NCBI RefSeq assembly: GCF_002909235.1
Contig: NZ_PHQQ01000017.1
Coordinates: forward strand, 58,393 to 122,392
Reading direction: 5' to 3'
Length of the DNA stretch: 64,000 nucleotides
From: Arenibacter catalasegens
GTDB taxonomy: Bacteria > Bacteroidota > Bacteroidia > Flavobacteriales > Flavobacteriaceae
A program made the translations under genes and the position numbers. Positions within the stretch are counted from its first letter, which is position 1; each line of letters begins with the position of its first letter. Positions 37,796 through 47,908 of this stretch are shown one piece after another. Under the pieces are notes generated by a model. That model saw only the letters and a list, made by a program, of their open reading frames with translations. It had not been told where the DNA came from and did no database searches.

Positions 37796-38908
37796 TTAGT
37801 TCATTTTTACAACGGCCTTCATATTATTAGCCTTTATCGAATCTTCAAAAGCCTGGTTAATGTCCTTAAATTCATAATAATCCGTATAATGTTCAGAAGG
37901 AAAAATTCCTGTAACCATCAGTTTTTGAGCGGCCATATAATCTGTTCTACAAGACCCCATGGATCCCCTCATATTTAAAGAGGTACGCGTAAGGTGTGTG
38001 GCATTGATCTGTACGTCTGTTCCGTAAGTAGCAATAACGCATATGTCCCCTTCCGGTTTAACAACTCCAATGGCTTCTGTAAGTACTGGCGGAACACCAG
38101 AACATTCTATTAGTAAATCTACTTTTCCGTTAGAACCAAAGGGAACACCGTTATCGTCGGTAATGCCCTTTTGCAATTGAGTGGTCAATGAATTCTCCGG
38201 TGAAACCTCTATAGTAATAAAACCTCTTTCTTTTGCTCTTTTTAAACGAATATCACGATCATGGGCAATGCCGGTTACAGCAACCCTTGCTCCTGCTGCC
38301 CGAGCAACTTCTGCGGACATCATTCCTATAATCCCACAGCCGGTCACTACTACATCCTGACCCGGCTTAATGTCGCACTTATTGTAAAGTGCGTTAGTGA
38401 TAATGGACAAAGGTTCTACCAAGGCACCTTGTGCCGGTGTTAGCCCTTTCATTAAAGGGACTACCCGATCCGACTCCAACACTACTTGTTGTCCAAAACC
38501 TCCGTTTCTGTGGAAACCAATTATTTCCTTTTTGGGACATAAATTCCATTTGGATACGCTACAGGCCGGACAATCTTCTTCACGGCAACCCAACATGGCC
38601 AAAGGCGTAAAAATATCTCCTACCTTGAGGTCGCCATGGTCTCCTGGCCCCAATTCCAATACTTCGGCGCTAAATTCGTGCCCAATAACGCGGGGACGCT
38701 GCACCCAATCAAAATTGGCTTTACCAATAGTTGCACTATTGTCTGACCCACAAATTCCCGTATACAGCGTTTTAGCCCTTATTTCCCCTTCCTTTAAAGG
38801 AGGTATTTCCATGTCTACTACAGCTGAATTACTCAAAACCGATTGGCCAGAGTTTGGATATATTTTTTCGTTGCTCTGAAGACAAAAGCCTTTTATAGAA
38901 TTACTCAT
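37796..38908 (-). CDS. Zinc-dependent medium-chain dehydrogenase
   Basis: A 370-residue MDR alcohol dehydrogenase. Catalytic zinc ligands appear in YTGICGSDN (Cys) and VIGHEFSAEV (His-Glu). The four-Cys structural zinc loop is GCREEDCPACSVSKWNLC. The NAD motif is VTGCGIIGMMSAEVARAAGA. Related members oxidise glucose, threonine, sorbitol or galactitol. Within this operon it is likely to oxidise a hydroxyl of the imported sugar or polyol. It lies 66 bases upstream of the epimerase gene and 97 downstream of a Gfo/Idh/MocA gene. Confidence 0.92.
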   Translation of the reverse strand: MSNSIKGFCLQSNEKIYPNSGQSVLSNSAVVDMEIPPLKEGEIRAKTLYTGICGSDNSATIGKANFDWVQRPRVIGHEFSAEVLELGPGDHGDLKVGDIFTPLAMLGCREEDCPACSVSKWNLCPKKEIIGFHRNGGFGQQVVLESDRVVPLMKGLTPAQGALVEPLSIITNALYNKCDIKPGQDVVVTGCGIIGMMSAEVARAAGARVAVTGIAHDRDIRLKRAKERGFITIEVSPENSLTTQLQKGITDDNGVPFGSNGKVDLLIECSGVPPVLTEAIGVVKPEGDICVIATYGTDVQINATHLTRTSLNMRGSMGSCRTDYMAAQKLMVTGIFPSEHYTDYYEFKDINQAFEDSIKANNMKAVVKMN

Positions 38909-39005
38909 CAGGATAATTTATTATTTAATTAAAGTTTAATTTCTAGTTGAAAAATTGACCCTTCAACATTACACTAAAGCGTTCCCCTTATAGGGAAATC
39001 CAAAG

Positions 39006-40160
39006 CTACCATTCCACCCCGGTATCCTTCCAACTTTTAGTCTTGGCGGAATCTAAAACTGCTTCACAAACTTTCTGTGTTTCTTGAGCTTCCCTAAAGG
39101 TAGGTGAACATGGCTTTCCTTCTTGCAAGGCCTTAAGAAAGTCCGCTATTTGATGTACAAAGCTATGCTCATACCCGATTGATAATCCCGGCACCCACCA
39201 CTTATCCATATAAGGGTGGTCACCGTCAGTAACATGGATCGAACGCCATCCTCTTTCCTGAGATTCATCCCTATGGTCAAAATATTCCAAGCGATTTAGA
39301 TCATGTAAGTTCCATTTTATGGAGGCATTTTCCCCATTTATTTCGAATGTATATAAGGCCTTATGTCCCCTAGCATATCGCGTGGATTCAAAAATACCCA
39401 AAGAACCATTATTAAAATGGCAATGAAACATACAGGCATCATCAATAGTAACCTCTTGTTTTTCTCCCGTACCTGTATGTACACGTTCCTTAATAAAGGT
39501 TTCTGTCATGGCAGAAACATCTTTTATACCACCATTCAACCACATTGCAGTATCTATACAATGCGCCAAAAGGTCTCCGGTTACCCCAGAACCTGCAGCG
39601 TCATTATCCAATCGCCATAACCCTTCCCCACCTTGCGGAAGCTCTGGACTAATGGTCCAATCCTGTAAGAAATTGGCACGATAATGAAATATTTTACCCA
39701 GTTTTCCTGCGTCAATAAGTTGTTTAGCGAGAGATACGGATGGCAGTCTTCTATAATTGAAGTAAACGGTATTGGGCACTCCCGCTTTTTCAATAGCATC
39801 TACCATAGGCTGGGCTTCTGCAACGGTACGGGCCAAAGGTTTTTCACATAAAACCATTTTCCCGGCTTCTGCGGCCGCAATAGCAATATCTGCGTGCATA
39901 TTATTGGGGGTACATATATCTATGGCATCAATGTCATCGCGGGCAATGAGCTTTTTCCAATCGGTTTCTACGGATTCGTAGCCCCATTGATCAGCAAAGG
40001 CTTGGGTACGTTCTAGGTTACGCCCACAAATAGCTTTTAATATAGGTTTATATTCCAATTCTGGAAAAAAATTGCCAACCCTCCGATAGGCATTGGAATG
40101 GGTTCTTCCCATAAATCCATATCCTACCATTCCTATTCGTAATTCTTTCTTACTTGACAT
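39006..40160 (-). CDS. Gfo/Idh/MocA-family dehydrogenase
   Basis: A 384-residue cytoplasmic enzyme, the second member of this family in the operon. [18 protein letters not shown] is the cofactor site, [12 protein letters not shown] the catalytic EKP motif, and [17 protein letters not shown] is the helix of the C-terminal domain that carries the GDLxxHxxD substrate-binding signature. It is well conserved in 3-keto-sugar and inositol loci of Bacteroidota, where such enzymes oxidise C3 of glucosides (ThuB-like). It is 62 bases after the TIM-barrel gene and 97 before the zinc dehydrogenase. Confidence 0.93.
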   Translation of the reverse strand: MSSKKELRIGMVGYGFMGRTHSNAYRRVGNFFPELEYKPILKAICGRNLERTQAFADQWGYESVETDWKKLIARDDIDAIDICTPNNMHADIAIAAAEAGKMVLCEKPLARTVAEAQPMVDAIEKAGVPNTVYFNYRRLPSVSLAKQLIDAGKLGKIFHYRANFLQDWTISPELPQGGEGLWRLDNDAAGSGVTGDLLAHCIDTAMWLNGGIKDVSAMTETFIKERVHTGTGEKQEVTIDDACMFHCHFNNGSLGIFESTRYARGHKALYTFEINGENASIKWNLHDLNRLEYFDHRDESQERGWRSIHVTDGDHPYMDKWWVPGLSIGYEHSFVHQIADFLKALQEGKPCSPTFREAQETQKVCEAVLDSAKTKSWKDTGVEW

Positions 40161-40222
40161 GTATACGCTAATTTTATTTTAAATTGAATTTATCTTGAAC
40201 AATCGAGAACTGACATTTAATC

Positions 40223-41272
40223 TTATGTCGCCTCGTACCAACCATGTTGTTGACGCACTTTGATCATGGCCCCTAAAATATCGTTCCATGTTTTAGGCTG
40301 CATCATTACATCGTTGGGAAACATACATCCGTCCCAACATATGTGCCTGATTTTTTTCGTCAGGATTCCATTTTCATCGCGCAACCAATGGCCTGCATCT
40401 ACAGCTATATCTAATTTGCCGTTAGGGTCCGAAGCCTGGCAATGTCTTCCCGTTTTGTCATGTGACCCAGATCCAAACACTGTTCCATCATTTTGGGCCA
40501 CGTGAAAATCAGTGGTCCATGGGCGAAGGGCTGCGGTTACTGTTTTAAGGCCTTCCGTCAATGTAGCCCTATCACTCCAATCAAAATCTTTAGGCAATAT
40601 TCTTTCATCCTCTTTATTATACCCCAATAAGTACAATAAGGTATGTGCCATATCGGCCTGAAATCCAATATTGGGGCGATCTACCGCCTCTAGGGTATTC
40701 ACCATGGTCTTCCAACCATGCATTCCTCCCCAACAAATTTCACCTTCCGCAGCTAAAGACTCTCCGTAATCGGCAGCTACGTCACAGGCCTCCCTAAAGG
40801 TTTGGGCTATTAGCTTGGTATTGGCAACAGGGTCCACTGCCCAACTATGTGGATCAATGGACGAATCTATTCGAATTACTCCATTGGGACGTATTCCAAG
40901 GTCCCTTAGTTTTTTACCTAGTATACAGGCTTTACGTACCTGTGTTACAAATTGATTGCGTTCTTCGCGTGAGCCCATGGCAGATCCTCCACCAGTTCCT
41001 GCCCATACCGGTGCTACCAAACTTCCAATCTCTAAATTTTTGGCCCTAGCCTTATCCGCTATTTTTTTAATGCCATCATCATTGGAATCGATATCCAAAT
41101 GGGGATCGGCGGCAAAAAGATCAAATCCATCAAATTTAACCCCATCAACCTCGGCATTGGCCGTAAGTTCAATCATGGTATCTATAGAAATTGGTGGCTC
41201 TGAATCGGGTCCTTTTCCCACCACACCTGGCCACGAAGCGTTATGGAGTTTAGGATAGTTGTTTTCTGGCAT
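40223..41272 (-). CDS. Sugar phosphate isomerase/epimerase-type TIM-barrel protein
   Basis: A 349-residue TIM-barrel of the AP-endonuclease 2 superfamily. Metal-ligand candidates lie in [14 protein letters not shown] (Glu), [12 protein letters not shown] (Asp and His) and [11 protein letters not shown] (His). Members isomerise or dehydrate keto sugars and inosose. The protein is longer than the second one in this locus (280 residues) and not a close copy, so the two probably act on different intermediates. It is separated by 10 bases from the ThuA gene ahead of it. Confidence 0.88.
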   Translation of the reverse strand: MPENNYPKLHNASWPGVVGKGPDSEPPISIDTMIELTANAEVDGVKFDGFDLFAADPHLDIDSNDDGIKKIADKARAKNLEIGSLVAPVWAGTGGGSAMGSREERNQFVTQVRKACILGKKLRDLGIRPNGVIRIDSSIDPHSWAVDPVANTKLIAQTFREACDVAADYGESLAAEGEICWGGMHGWKTMVNTLEAVDRPNIGFQADMAHTLLYLLGYNKEDERILPKDFDWSDRATLTEGLKTVTAALRPWTTDFHVAQNDGTVFGSGSHDKTGRHCQASDPNGKLDIAVDAGHWLRDENGILTKKIRHICWDGCMFPNDVMMQPKTWNDILGAMIKVRQQHGWYEAT

Positions 41273-41282
41273 AACTGTTGAT

Positions 41283-42452
41283 TTAATCGTTCTTATTATT
41301 TTTTGGCATTATTACAGCATCCCAACCTGCAAGGTCGGAAGGCTTTACGTTTTTCTGATAACCCTGAAAGTTAAAGGTTGTTGGCTCATATCCTCCAACA
41401 AAATTGATAGGATTGTCCGCTTTTATATCTTTTTCCATTTCCAGTCCCCAAAGGCAGGCATTAATGAGCATTCTCCTAAAACCTTCACTCAAAATATCTT
41501 CCGAAGCCCCATGGGTAGTCGTAAAAGCACGTCCTGGCGCGCCTGATTCCAATTGATAAGTGCGTACCCAAGCCACTGGAAGTTCTTCCTTGCTAGTGTC
41601 TGGATCAGCATCGGGTGTCATTCCATTCAATACCCTTCCACGGGCCAATATTTTCAAATCCTTTCCTTGGGGATAGGCATTATATCCTCCACATTGCGCC
41701 CAAGCACTTTGCACTCCTCGCATAATGGGATGTTCCATATTATTTTCTTCTATAATTAGTTTGGAAGCCTGTTGATGGTTCTTACCATAGTGGCCTACCC
41801 AGGTCTCTCCTAAAACTACCTCACCAAAACCACCATGCCAAGCCTTTTTCTCACCTTCGTATTTATAATCATAATGTCCCCAATTGGGATTATCAGCATT
41901 TTTGAAGGCATGTGTAGAAGTCCTTAGACCTACTACAGGTCCTCCTTTTTGCAGATAGTCATCTATAAATTGCATTTGTTTATCCTCAAAATTTGAAAAC
42001 CTCGTAAATATCACCATAAGATCTGCCTCCACAAGAACATCTAGCCCTTTTATATTTGAGCCACCAGGAAAAATATTGCCATTATCGTCCAAAGCCCATA
42101 CCACGGTACAGGTAAAACCATATCTTTTTGCCAAAATCCTGGCCAGGGCCGGTAATGTTTCCTCTCCCCGGTATTCGTGATCGGTTGCAATAAACACTAT
42201 ATGCTTGCCTTTTCCAGGCCCACTGTCCCCACTATAGGTCACACGGTAGCTATCAACATTATTCTTGGTTATCAATGGTTGTCCAAAGTCTCTTACATTA
42301 CCCTGAGCTACAAGTTCAGAATCCAAAACTGTTGTGATTTTTTTGTCTTGATCAGCACATGAACAAATAAAAAAAACTAATGGGACAAAACACACTATCC
42401 TCCTCCAGATTATAGAAAAAAAAGAAGACTTAAAAATTAATGTTTCTAACAT
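41283..42452 (-). CDS. ThuA-domain lipoprotein
   Basis: A 389-residue protein with an N-terminal signal ending in FFICSCADQ (lipobox). The ThuA domain follows: [60 protein letters not shown] and [12 protein letters not shown]. ThuA proteins have a class I glutamine amidotransferase-like fold and were first seen in trehalose utilisation of Sinorhizobium; many sit with Gfo/Idh/MocA dehydrogenases and may hydrolyse or isomerise keto-glycosides. It begins the minus-strand half of the locus and has a paralogue in the plus-strand half (46345-47481). Confidence 0.9.
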   Translation of the reverse strand: MLETLIFKSSFFSIIWRRIVCFVPLVFFICSCADQDKKITTVLDSELVAQGNVRDFGQPLITKNNVDSYRVTYSGDSGPGKGKHIVFIATDHEYRGEETLPALARILAKRYGFTCTVVWALDDNGNIFPGGSNIKGLDVLVEADLMVIFTRFSNFEDKQMQFIDDYLQKGGPVVGLRTSTHAFKNADNPNWGHYDYKYEGEKKAWHGGFGEVVLGETWVGHYGKNHQQASKLIIEENNMEHPIMRGVQSAWAQCGGYNAYPQGKDLKILARGRVLNGMTPDADPDTSKEELPVAWVRTYQLESGAPGRAFTTTHGASEDILSEGFRRMLINACLWGLEMEKDIKADNPINFVGGYEPTTFNFQGYQKNVKPSDLAGWDAVIMPKNNKND

Positions 42453-42763
42453 AATAAAACAAATCTAAAACCTCTAGTTACCGATTTTTTTTTCCAACTA
42501 TACTTGCCGTTAATATTAGAAAACAAAGTTTACATAATACACCAAAAAAAGGTTAGCTATTAAAATCAACAAAGTTTATCAATATCCAAATTTTATATCA
42601 TATTTTATGTGCTATCCATAAAATATATAGCAATATAATCTGACTATAAAAACTTAGCTCCACAAATCTAAAATACTATCGGGATTGATATTCCCTATAT
42701 TTTACTAAATGATGACACTTTTTTGTCCTAATTTAGCCAAAATAAAATTCAAAGTGGAAATTT
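42453..42763. other. Divergent regulatory region between ThuA and AraC genes
   Basis: An AT-rich 311-base region from which the minus operon and the AraC regulator gene diverge. It must contain both promoters. I do not see full -33/-7 pairs. A GACA-N6-TGTC palindrome lies just upstream of the AraC gene around 42715-42728. It holds no gene-like frame. Confidence 0.4.
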
Positions 42764-43648
42764 ATGAGTACTCCCAACATTGAAAAAACACTTGCTACCA
42801 AGGAAACTTTTATCTTTAAGGAAATTGTAGGTCCCTATTTTAATCCAAATTGGCACTTTCATCCTGATTACCAAATCTCCCTTATCGCTGAAGGGAAGGG
42901 AACCCGATTTGTTGGAGACCACGTACAGTCTTTTGAAAAAGGTGATCTAGTGGTCACAGGCCCAAATCTACCGCATTTATGGCGGAGCGATGAAATTTAT
43001 TTTAAAAAAAATAGTAAACTTACTACTCGTGGTTTGGTCATTTATTTTGACCACGAACTTTTTAGCGAATCCTTGTTAGGTAAGGAGGAATTTTATAATG
43101 TCAACAAATTTGTTGAAAATTCCGTTAGGGGTATGGAATTCTATGGCGAAACCCGAAATAAAATAAATAAACTTTTACTCAAAATAAATAGCGAACAAGG
43201 GTTTCGAAGAATTATAAAATTATTGGAAATAATCGATATCCTTTCCAATAGCGAAGAATACCACCTACTTTCTAGCCCGGGATACACCAATGTTTTTAAA
43301 GGTGATGATGCGGATAAAATGCGTATCGTCTACGAGTACGTCATGACCAATTTTAAAACCAAAATATCCTTGGAAGAAATTGCAGAAATGCTAAACATGA
43401 CTACTACCTCCTTTTGCAGATACTTTAAACCTAGGGCCAACAAAACATTTACCCGCTTCGTAAACGAGATACGTATTGGCCATTCGCGTAAATTATTGCT
43501 GGAAGACAATTTCAACATCTCACAAATAAGTTACGAATGCGGTTTTAATGCGTTATCTAATTTTAATAGGCAGTTTAAATCCATTGTACAAATGAGTCCC
43601 CATGAATATCGCAAGCTATTCCTGAATATCAAAACCAGTATTTCCTAG
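42764..43648 (+). CDS. AraC-family transcriptional regulator
   Basis: A 294-residue regulator. The N-terminal cupin domain has NWHFHPDYQISLIAEGKGTRFVGDH and PNLPHLWRS, the sugar-sensing fold. The C-terminal double helix-turn-helix has ISLEEIAEMLNMTTTSFCRYF and ISQISYECGFNALSNFNRQFK. Lying between the two divergent halves of a sugar-oxidation locus, it is probably the local regulator and responds to the transported sugar or an intermediate. Binding sites may be the repeats near 43971-44017 and in the gap 42453-42763. The effector is not identified. Confidence 0.92.
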   Translation: MSTPNIEKTLATKETFIFKEIVGPYFNPNWHFHPDYQISLIAEGKGTRFVGDHVQSFEKGDLVVTGPNLPHLWRSDEIYFKKNSKLTTRGLVIYFDHELFSESLLGKEEFYNVNKFVENSVRGMEFYGETRNKINKLLLKINSEQGFRRIIKLLEIIDILSNSEEYHLLSSPGYTNVFKGDDADKMRIVYEYVMTNFKTKISLEEIAEMLNMTTTSFCRYFKPRANKTFTRFVNEIRIGHSRKLLLEDNFNISQISYECGFNALSNFNRQFKSIVQMSPHEYRKLFLNIKTSIS

Positions 43649-44180
43649 TAAAGCTAGTTCCCATAAAATCATTTTCCTTAACCTATATATAATCACGTAT
43701 TAAAATTTAAAGGCAATTATGTGGTAGCATAAGGTTTAGCTTAATTGCTATTCTAAATAATGAGCAAATTTTATCTTATCCAGAAAACTCTAAATCGATT
43801 ACATTATTATCGAATATAGTCCGCTACTATTTGGGATACCTATATATAGTTATATGGGAACCATCTTCCTACCTCGATGAATTGCAGCTGTAACTATGAT
43901 AAAAAAGTACCATTATTTAGTAGGATATAGGAACTTTTAAAATTCATTTAGGTTTAAATTTATCAACTTTAATTTTTTGATGTAAACGGAATCAAAAAAT
44001 TGTCAGGAACAATTGTCAAAAGACACAGATATTAATAGTGCAATATAAGTGGGCCTGTATTTTTCATTTGACAAAACAATTAAAAATAAATTATGATTAT
44101 TGTAAAAAAGAGATTAAACTTATACGCTGAAATAAAATATAATTAACAATCACCTAATAATTCAAAATCGAATCAAACCA
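43649..44180. other. Long leader region of the MFS transporter operon
   Basis: About 530 bases with no gene. It contains the inverted and direct repeats listed at 43971-44017, about 165 bases before the MFS start. A long regulated leader is therefore likely. No riboswitch fold was recognised. Confidence 0.5.
43971..44017. promoter_or_regulatory. Inverted and direct repeats, candidate operator of the MFS operon
   Basis: AATTTTTTGAT (43971-43981) and ATCAAAAAATT (43991-44001) form a perfect 11-bp inverted repeat around GTAAACGGA. Overlapping its right arm, AATTGTC occurs at 43998-44004 and again at 44011-44017, 13 bases apart. AraC proteins often bind direct repeats; the GTAAACG core also recalls LacI-type operators. 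Confidence 0.45.
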
Positions 44181-45449
44181 ATGGAAAATTCAAATGATCA
44201 ACAAAAAACTAATGCTAACAGGCTATTTTATGCTAGCTGTTTTGCATTAATTACCACTGCCTTTTCTTTTAGTATAAGAGCTGGTATACTTCCGCAACTG
44301 GGAGAAGAATTAAGCTTATCCGGAGAACAACTTGGCTTCATAAATGCAATGTGGTTTTTTGGCTTTCCCATATCTATGGTAATCGGAGGATTAATCTACC
44401 ATAAAGTAGGTGGAAAAGCTATAATGCAATTTGCCTTTTTTGCGCATGCTCTAGGAATTATTTTGACCATTTATTCTGGCAGTTACGTAGGCCTGCTAAT
44501 TTCCACCTTATTAATAGGTCTTGGTAATGGTTGTACAGAAGCCGCTTGTAACCCTATGATTGCCGATGCCTACTCTGGTAACAGGATGAGCAAAATGATG
44601 AACCGTTTCCACATGTGGTTTCCAGGTGGTATTGTAATAGGTAGTCTTGTATCCAATTTTATGACCGGTGCAGGCTTAAATTGGGAGACCCAAATCTGGG
44701 TAATAATGATCCCGACCTTAATCTATGCATATTTGTACTTTGGGCAGGCTTGGCCAAAAGCCAAAATTGAAGCAGCTGCCACCCTTGGCGGAAATTTGAA
44801 AGCCATGATATCCCCCCTATTTATCTTTATGATTATTTGTATGTCCCTTACTGCTATTTCTGAATTTGGTCCACAACAATGGGTGGGTCTTATCTTGGCC
44901 AAGAGTGGTGCTGAACCTATGATTATTTTGGCACTAGTTACCGGATTAATGGCAGTAGCCCGTTATTTTGGTGGAGAAGTTGTACATAAATTCGATCAAA
45001 CTGGAGTCCTTTTGGGTTCTGCCGTATTAGCCACAATAGGAATCTATCTTTTTAGCACCCAAACCGGAACCATGGCCTATGTTGCCGCAATCTTTTTTGC
45101 ATTGGGCATCGCTTATTTTTGGCCAAATATGATTGGTTTTATCGCTGATAAAATACCAAAAAGTGGCGCCTTAGGGATGTCAATTATTGGAGCAGTTGGA
45201 ATGTTCTCTTCATCCATATTTCAGCCCATTATAGGTGGATGGATCGATTCTGATAAAGCCGAAGCTGCGGCAGCCGGACTTACCGGTGATGAACTGGAAC
45301 TTGTTTCTGGGCAGGCCACTTTGGGCACTATGGTTGCATTTCCTGCAATTTTGATTGTCTTATTTACCATTCTGTGGTTTTGGGTCAAAAAACGCAAAAG
45401 CACCAATGCTGCTGATGCTACTAGTAACCAACCCGTAACGGACTATTAG
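44181..45449 (+). CDS. MFS sugar transporter
   Basis: A 422-residue inner-membrane transporter with about 12 segments (FYASCFALITTAFSFSI, AMWFFGFPISMVIGGLIY, FAHALGIILTIYSG, LVTGLMAVARYFGG and others). MFS signatures include GGLIYHKVGGKA in loop 2-3 and GNGCTEAACNPM in segment 4. Heading an operon with a TIM-barrel isomerase (20-base gap) and a ThuA protein, it likely imports the sugar, keto sugar or polyol used by the locus. Substrate specificity cannot be read. Confidence 0.9.
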   Translation: MENSNDQQKTNANRLFYASCFALITTAFSFSIRAGILPQLGEELSLSGEQLGFINAMWFFGFPISMVIGGLIYHKVGGKAIMQFAFFAHALGIILTIYSGSYVGLLISTLLIGLGNGCTEAACNPMIADAYSGNRMSKMMNRFHMWFPGGIVIGSLVSNFMTGAGLNWETQIWVIMIPTLIYAYLYFGQAWPKAKIEAAATLGGNLKAMISPLFIFMIICMSLTAISEFGPQQWVGLILAKSGAEPMIILALVTGLMAVARYFGGEVVHKFDQTGVLLGSAVLATIGIYLFSTQTGTMAYVAAIFFALGIAYFWPNMIGFIADKIPKSGALGMSIIGAVGMFSSSIFQPIIGGWIDSDKAEAAAAGLTGDELELVSGQATLGTMVAFPAILIVLFTILWFWVKKRKSTNAADATSNQPVTDY

Positions 45450-45469
45450 AAAATACTTAAAATTTTAGT

Positions 45470-46312
45470 ATGAAAATTGGAATGAATATGTTGCTCTGGA
45501 CTAACCATGTCACAGAGCAACACTTTAATATTGTTGATACCCTAAAAGAAACTGGGTATGATGGAATTGAATTGTTTTTAGGAGAAGGTGATGTAAAGCA
45601 CTATTCAAAATTGGGCAATCATTTCTCCAGTATCGACATGGGTGTTACAGCAGTGGCAGCTTTGGCTCCGGAAGAGAATATAGCGAGTCCTGACCGGAAA
45701 ACAAGAGAGGCTGGCCTAGATAAACTAAAATGGTCCATTGATGTGGGTGCTGCAGCCAATGTAGAAGTAATCTGTGGCCCTTTTCATTCTACATTTGCCT
45801 ATTTCACACGCCAACCCCCTACTTTACAGGAAAAACAGTGGAGCAATGAAATGTTGCTGAAAGCAGCTGAATATGCACAGAAATCCAATATAATTCTTGC
45901 TCCTGAAGCAGTCAACAGATTTGAATGTTATCTCTATAATACTATGGCAGATCTAGGAGCCATGGCTAAGGAGGTAAATCATCCAAATTTGGGAGCAATG
46001 TTCGATACGCACCATGCAAATATTGAAGAAAAAAGTCAGGCAGAGGCCATAAAGACCATTGCCCCCTTTCTAAAGCATGTGCATATAAGTGAAAATGACA
46101 GGGGAACGCCTGGAAGTGGACAAGTTCATTGGGAGGAAGTATTTAAGGCATTAAAGGCAGTAAAGTATGACGGTTGGTTGACCATTGAGGCATTCAGCAC
46201 TATTATCCCAGAATTTGCGAACGCCATTAATGTCTGGAGGGATTACTCCCCTTCGGAGGAAATTTATACCAAAGGCTTAAAATTGATCAAAGAAGGAATG
46301 GGCATTAAATAA
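45470..46312 (+). CDS. Sugar phosphate isomerase/epimerase (hydroxypyruvate-isomerase-like)
   Basis: A 280-residue TIM-barrel. It begins MKIGMNMLLWTNHVTE and contains NIILAPEAVNRFECYL, LGAMFDTHHANIEEKSQ and FLKHVHISENDRGTPGSG, which supply the Glu-Asp-His-Glu metal site of the D-tagatose 3-epimerase / hydroxypyruvate isomerase group (final Glu in WLTIEAFST). It may epimerise a keto sugar at C3. It sits between the MFS transporter and a ThuA protein in one operon. Confidence 0.92.
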   Translation: MKIGMNMLLWTNHVTEQHFNIVDTLKETGYDGIELFLGEGDVKHYSKLGNHFSSIDMGVTAVAALAPEENIASPDRKTREAGLDKLKWSIDVGAAANVEVICGPFHSTFAYFTRQPPTLQEKQWSNEMLLKAAEYAQKSNIILAPEAVNRFECYLYNTMADLGAMAKEVNHPNLGAMFDTHHANIEEKSQAEAIKTIAPFLKHVHISENDRGTPGSGQVHWEEVFKALKAVKYDGWLTIEAFSTIIPEFANAINVWRDYSPSEEIYTKGLKLIKEGMGIK

Positions 46313-46344
46313 TTGAGCCAATTCCTTATACCCTATATAAAATA

Positions 46345-47481
46345 ATGAAAAATCGTCTTATGAAAAATCTATTACCTATTCTTGTTTGTCTTTTTATGTT
46401 TGCCTGTAAAGAGCAAAAGGAGGCTAAGACCAATGAAGCCGAGACAGTGGAAACTACGGCGATACCAGAACAATGGCTGACTTTTGAAGGTAGTGATAAG
46501 AACGCAAAGCATATAGTGCTGATTTCGGGAGACGAAGAATATCGTTCTGAAGAATCTATGCCGCAGCTGGCAAAAATTTTATCGCAGCACCATGGCTTTA
46601 ATTGTACGGTTTTGTTCGCACAGGATCCGGCACACCCAGGTATAATAAATGCCAATTATGGTAAAAATATACCCGGATTAGAAGCTTTGGATAATGCTGA
46701 CCTAATGATTATTTCCACAAGGTTTAGGGCTTTGCCGGACGACCAAATGAAACATATAGATGATTATCTTGTGAAAGGGAAACCTGTAATTGGGCTTAGA
46801 ACAGCAACACACGCCTTTAACTTCAAAGAAGAAGATGTTTCCGCTTACAAACATTATGGAAACTATTATAATGGAGATAAAACCGAATGGAAAGATGGAT
46901 TTGGAAAGCTCGTTCTAGGTGAAAATTGGGTTAGTCATCATGGGAGCCATAAACATCAAAGTACTAAGGGCTTTGTCACCGAGTCGGGCAAAACTACTGG
47001 AATAACAAATAGTATCGCTGACGGTGATGTATGGGCCTCCGCCGATGTCTATGAAGTTCGTCTTCCCATGGTTGGCGATGCCCAACCCATAATATATGGA
47101 AAAGTGATGAACAGAAAAGGCGAATACGACGAAAATGATATGTTCTATGGTATGTTACCCACAGATGATGAGGCCGCACAAACCAATAATAGCGGTAAAA
47201 ATGTTAGTGCACCCTTAATGCCTGTAGCATGGACCAAATCCTATCAGGTTCCAGGAGGTAAAAAAGGAAAAGTCTTTACCTCTACAGCTTTTTCTGCTGT
47301 AGATTTCACCATTGAAGGAACTCGACGATTGGTTGTAAATGCAGTGTATTGGACACTTGATCTTCCTGTACCTACCAAGACCGATGTAGAATTGGTCGGT
47401 GCCTATAATCCCACCACATATGAATTTAGAAAGGACGAATATTGGGATGAAAAACAATTAAAAGTTACCGATTTCAAATAA
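46345..47481 (+). CDS. ThuA-domain lipoprotein, second copy
   Basis: A 378-residue lipoprotein; the signal ends in VCLFMFACKEQ. ThuA domain: HIVLISGDEEYRSEESMPQLAKILSQHHG, LDNADLMIISTRF, GKPVIGLRTATHAF and KGKVFTSTAFSAVD. It is a divergent paralogue of the ThuA protein at 41283-42452, with the same layout and the same export. The start may be 46345 or the ATG at 46360. It is the last gene before a strong terminator, 32 bases behind the isomerase gene. Confidence 0.9.
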   Translation: MKNRLMKNLLPILVCLFMFACKEQKEAKTNEAETVETTAIPEQWLTFEGSDKNAKHIVLISGDEEYRSEESMPQLAKILSQHHGFNCTVLFAQDPAHPGIINANYGKNIPGLEALDNADLMIISTRFRALPDDQMKHIDDYLVKGKPVIGLRTATHAFNFKEEDVSAYKHYGNYYNGDKTEWKDGFGKLVLGENWVSHHGSHKHQSTKGFVTESGKTTGITNSIADGDVWASADVYEVRLPMVGDAQPIIYGKVMNRKGEYDENDMFYGMLPTDDEAAQTNNSGKNVSAPLMPVAWTKSYQVPGGKKGKVFTSTAFSAVDFTIEGTRRLVVNAVYWTLDLPVPTKTDVELVGAYNPTTYEFRKDEYWDEKQLKVTDFK

Positions 47482-47504
47482 TACCAATTACCAACCAAAC
47501 TATC

Positions 47505-47541
47505 AAAAGCCAATAGATTTAATTCTATTGGCTTTTTTTAT
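47505..47541 (+). terminator. Terminator of the MFS/ThuA operon
   Basis: AAAAGCCAATAGA (47505-47517) pairs perfectly with TCTATTGGCTTTT (47524-47536); loop TTTAAT; the T-run continues to 47540. It ends the plus-strand operon of the sugar locus. Confidence 0.9.
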
Positions 47542-47663
47542 ATCCAAATTAACTCAAACCTTCCAAAAAAAAATTCTTTTTATATTAGAAAATTCACTAA
47601 ATTTAATCCATTGACCTAGCGCCAGTGGGGAAAAGCTGATCTCTGTTTACCTTCACTTTTTTT

Positions 47664-47876
47664 ATGTTGCTAGGCTGTTGTTCTACTCCCCTTATCAGTA
47701 ATAGCTTTTGTTTACCGGTAGATTAAAAACCCGGTTAATTTTACTTTGTGGTTTTTGACCCCTAAATTGGGCTTAACGAACTACGACAGCCAGTCGTATT
47801 GGAAGTTAACACCAATTACGTCCTCCACTCTGAGGCGCTTGATTATTCAGGATTTTATAGAAATTTAGGTAACTAA
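47664..47876 (+). pseudogene. Decayed open frame (lipoprotein-like start, three internal TAA)
   Basis: One continuous reading frame begins ATG with MLLGCCSTPLISNS and ends in LEVNTNYVLHSEALDYSGFYRNLGN before TAA at 47874. It contains three in-frame TAA codons (residues about 21, 25, 34). The C-terminal 36 codons look protein-like in composition. Either a broken gene fragment or a non-coding repeat; no family recognised. Confidence 0.3.
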
Positions 47877-47908
47877 TACACTTCACTAACAAATTAAATT
47901 AAAAAACT

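Noticed and set aside
40956..41258. A 100-codon frame opposite the TIM-barrel gene
   Set aside because: Antisense shadow without its own context; the minus-strand enzyme is clear.
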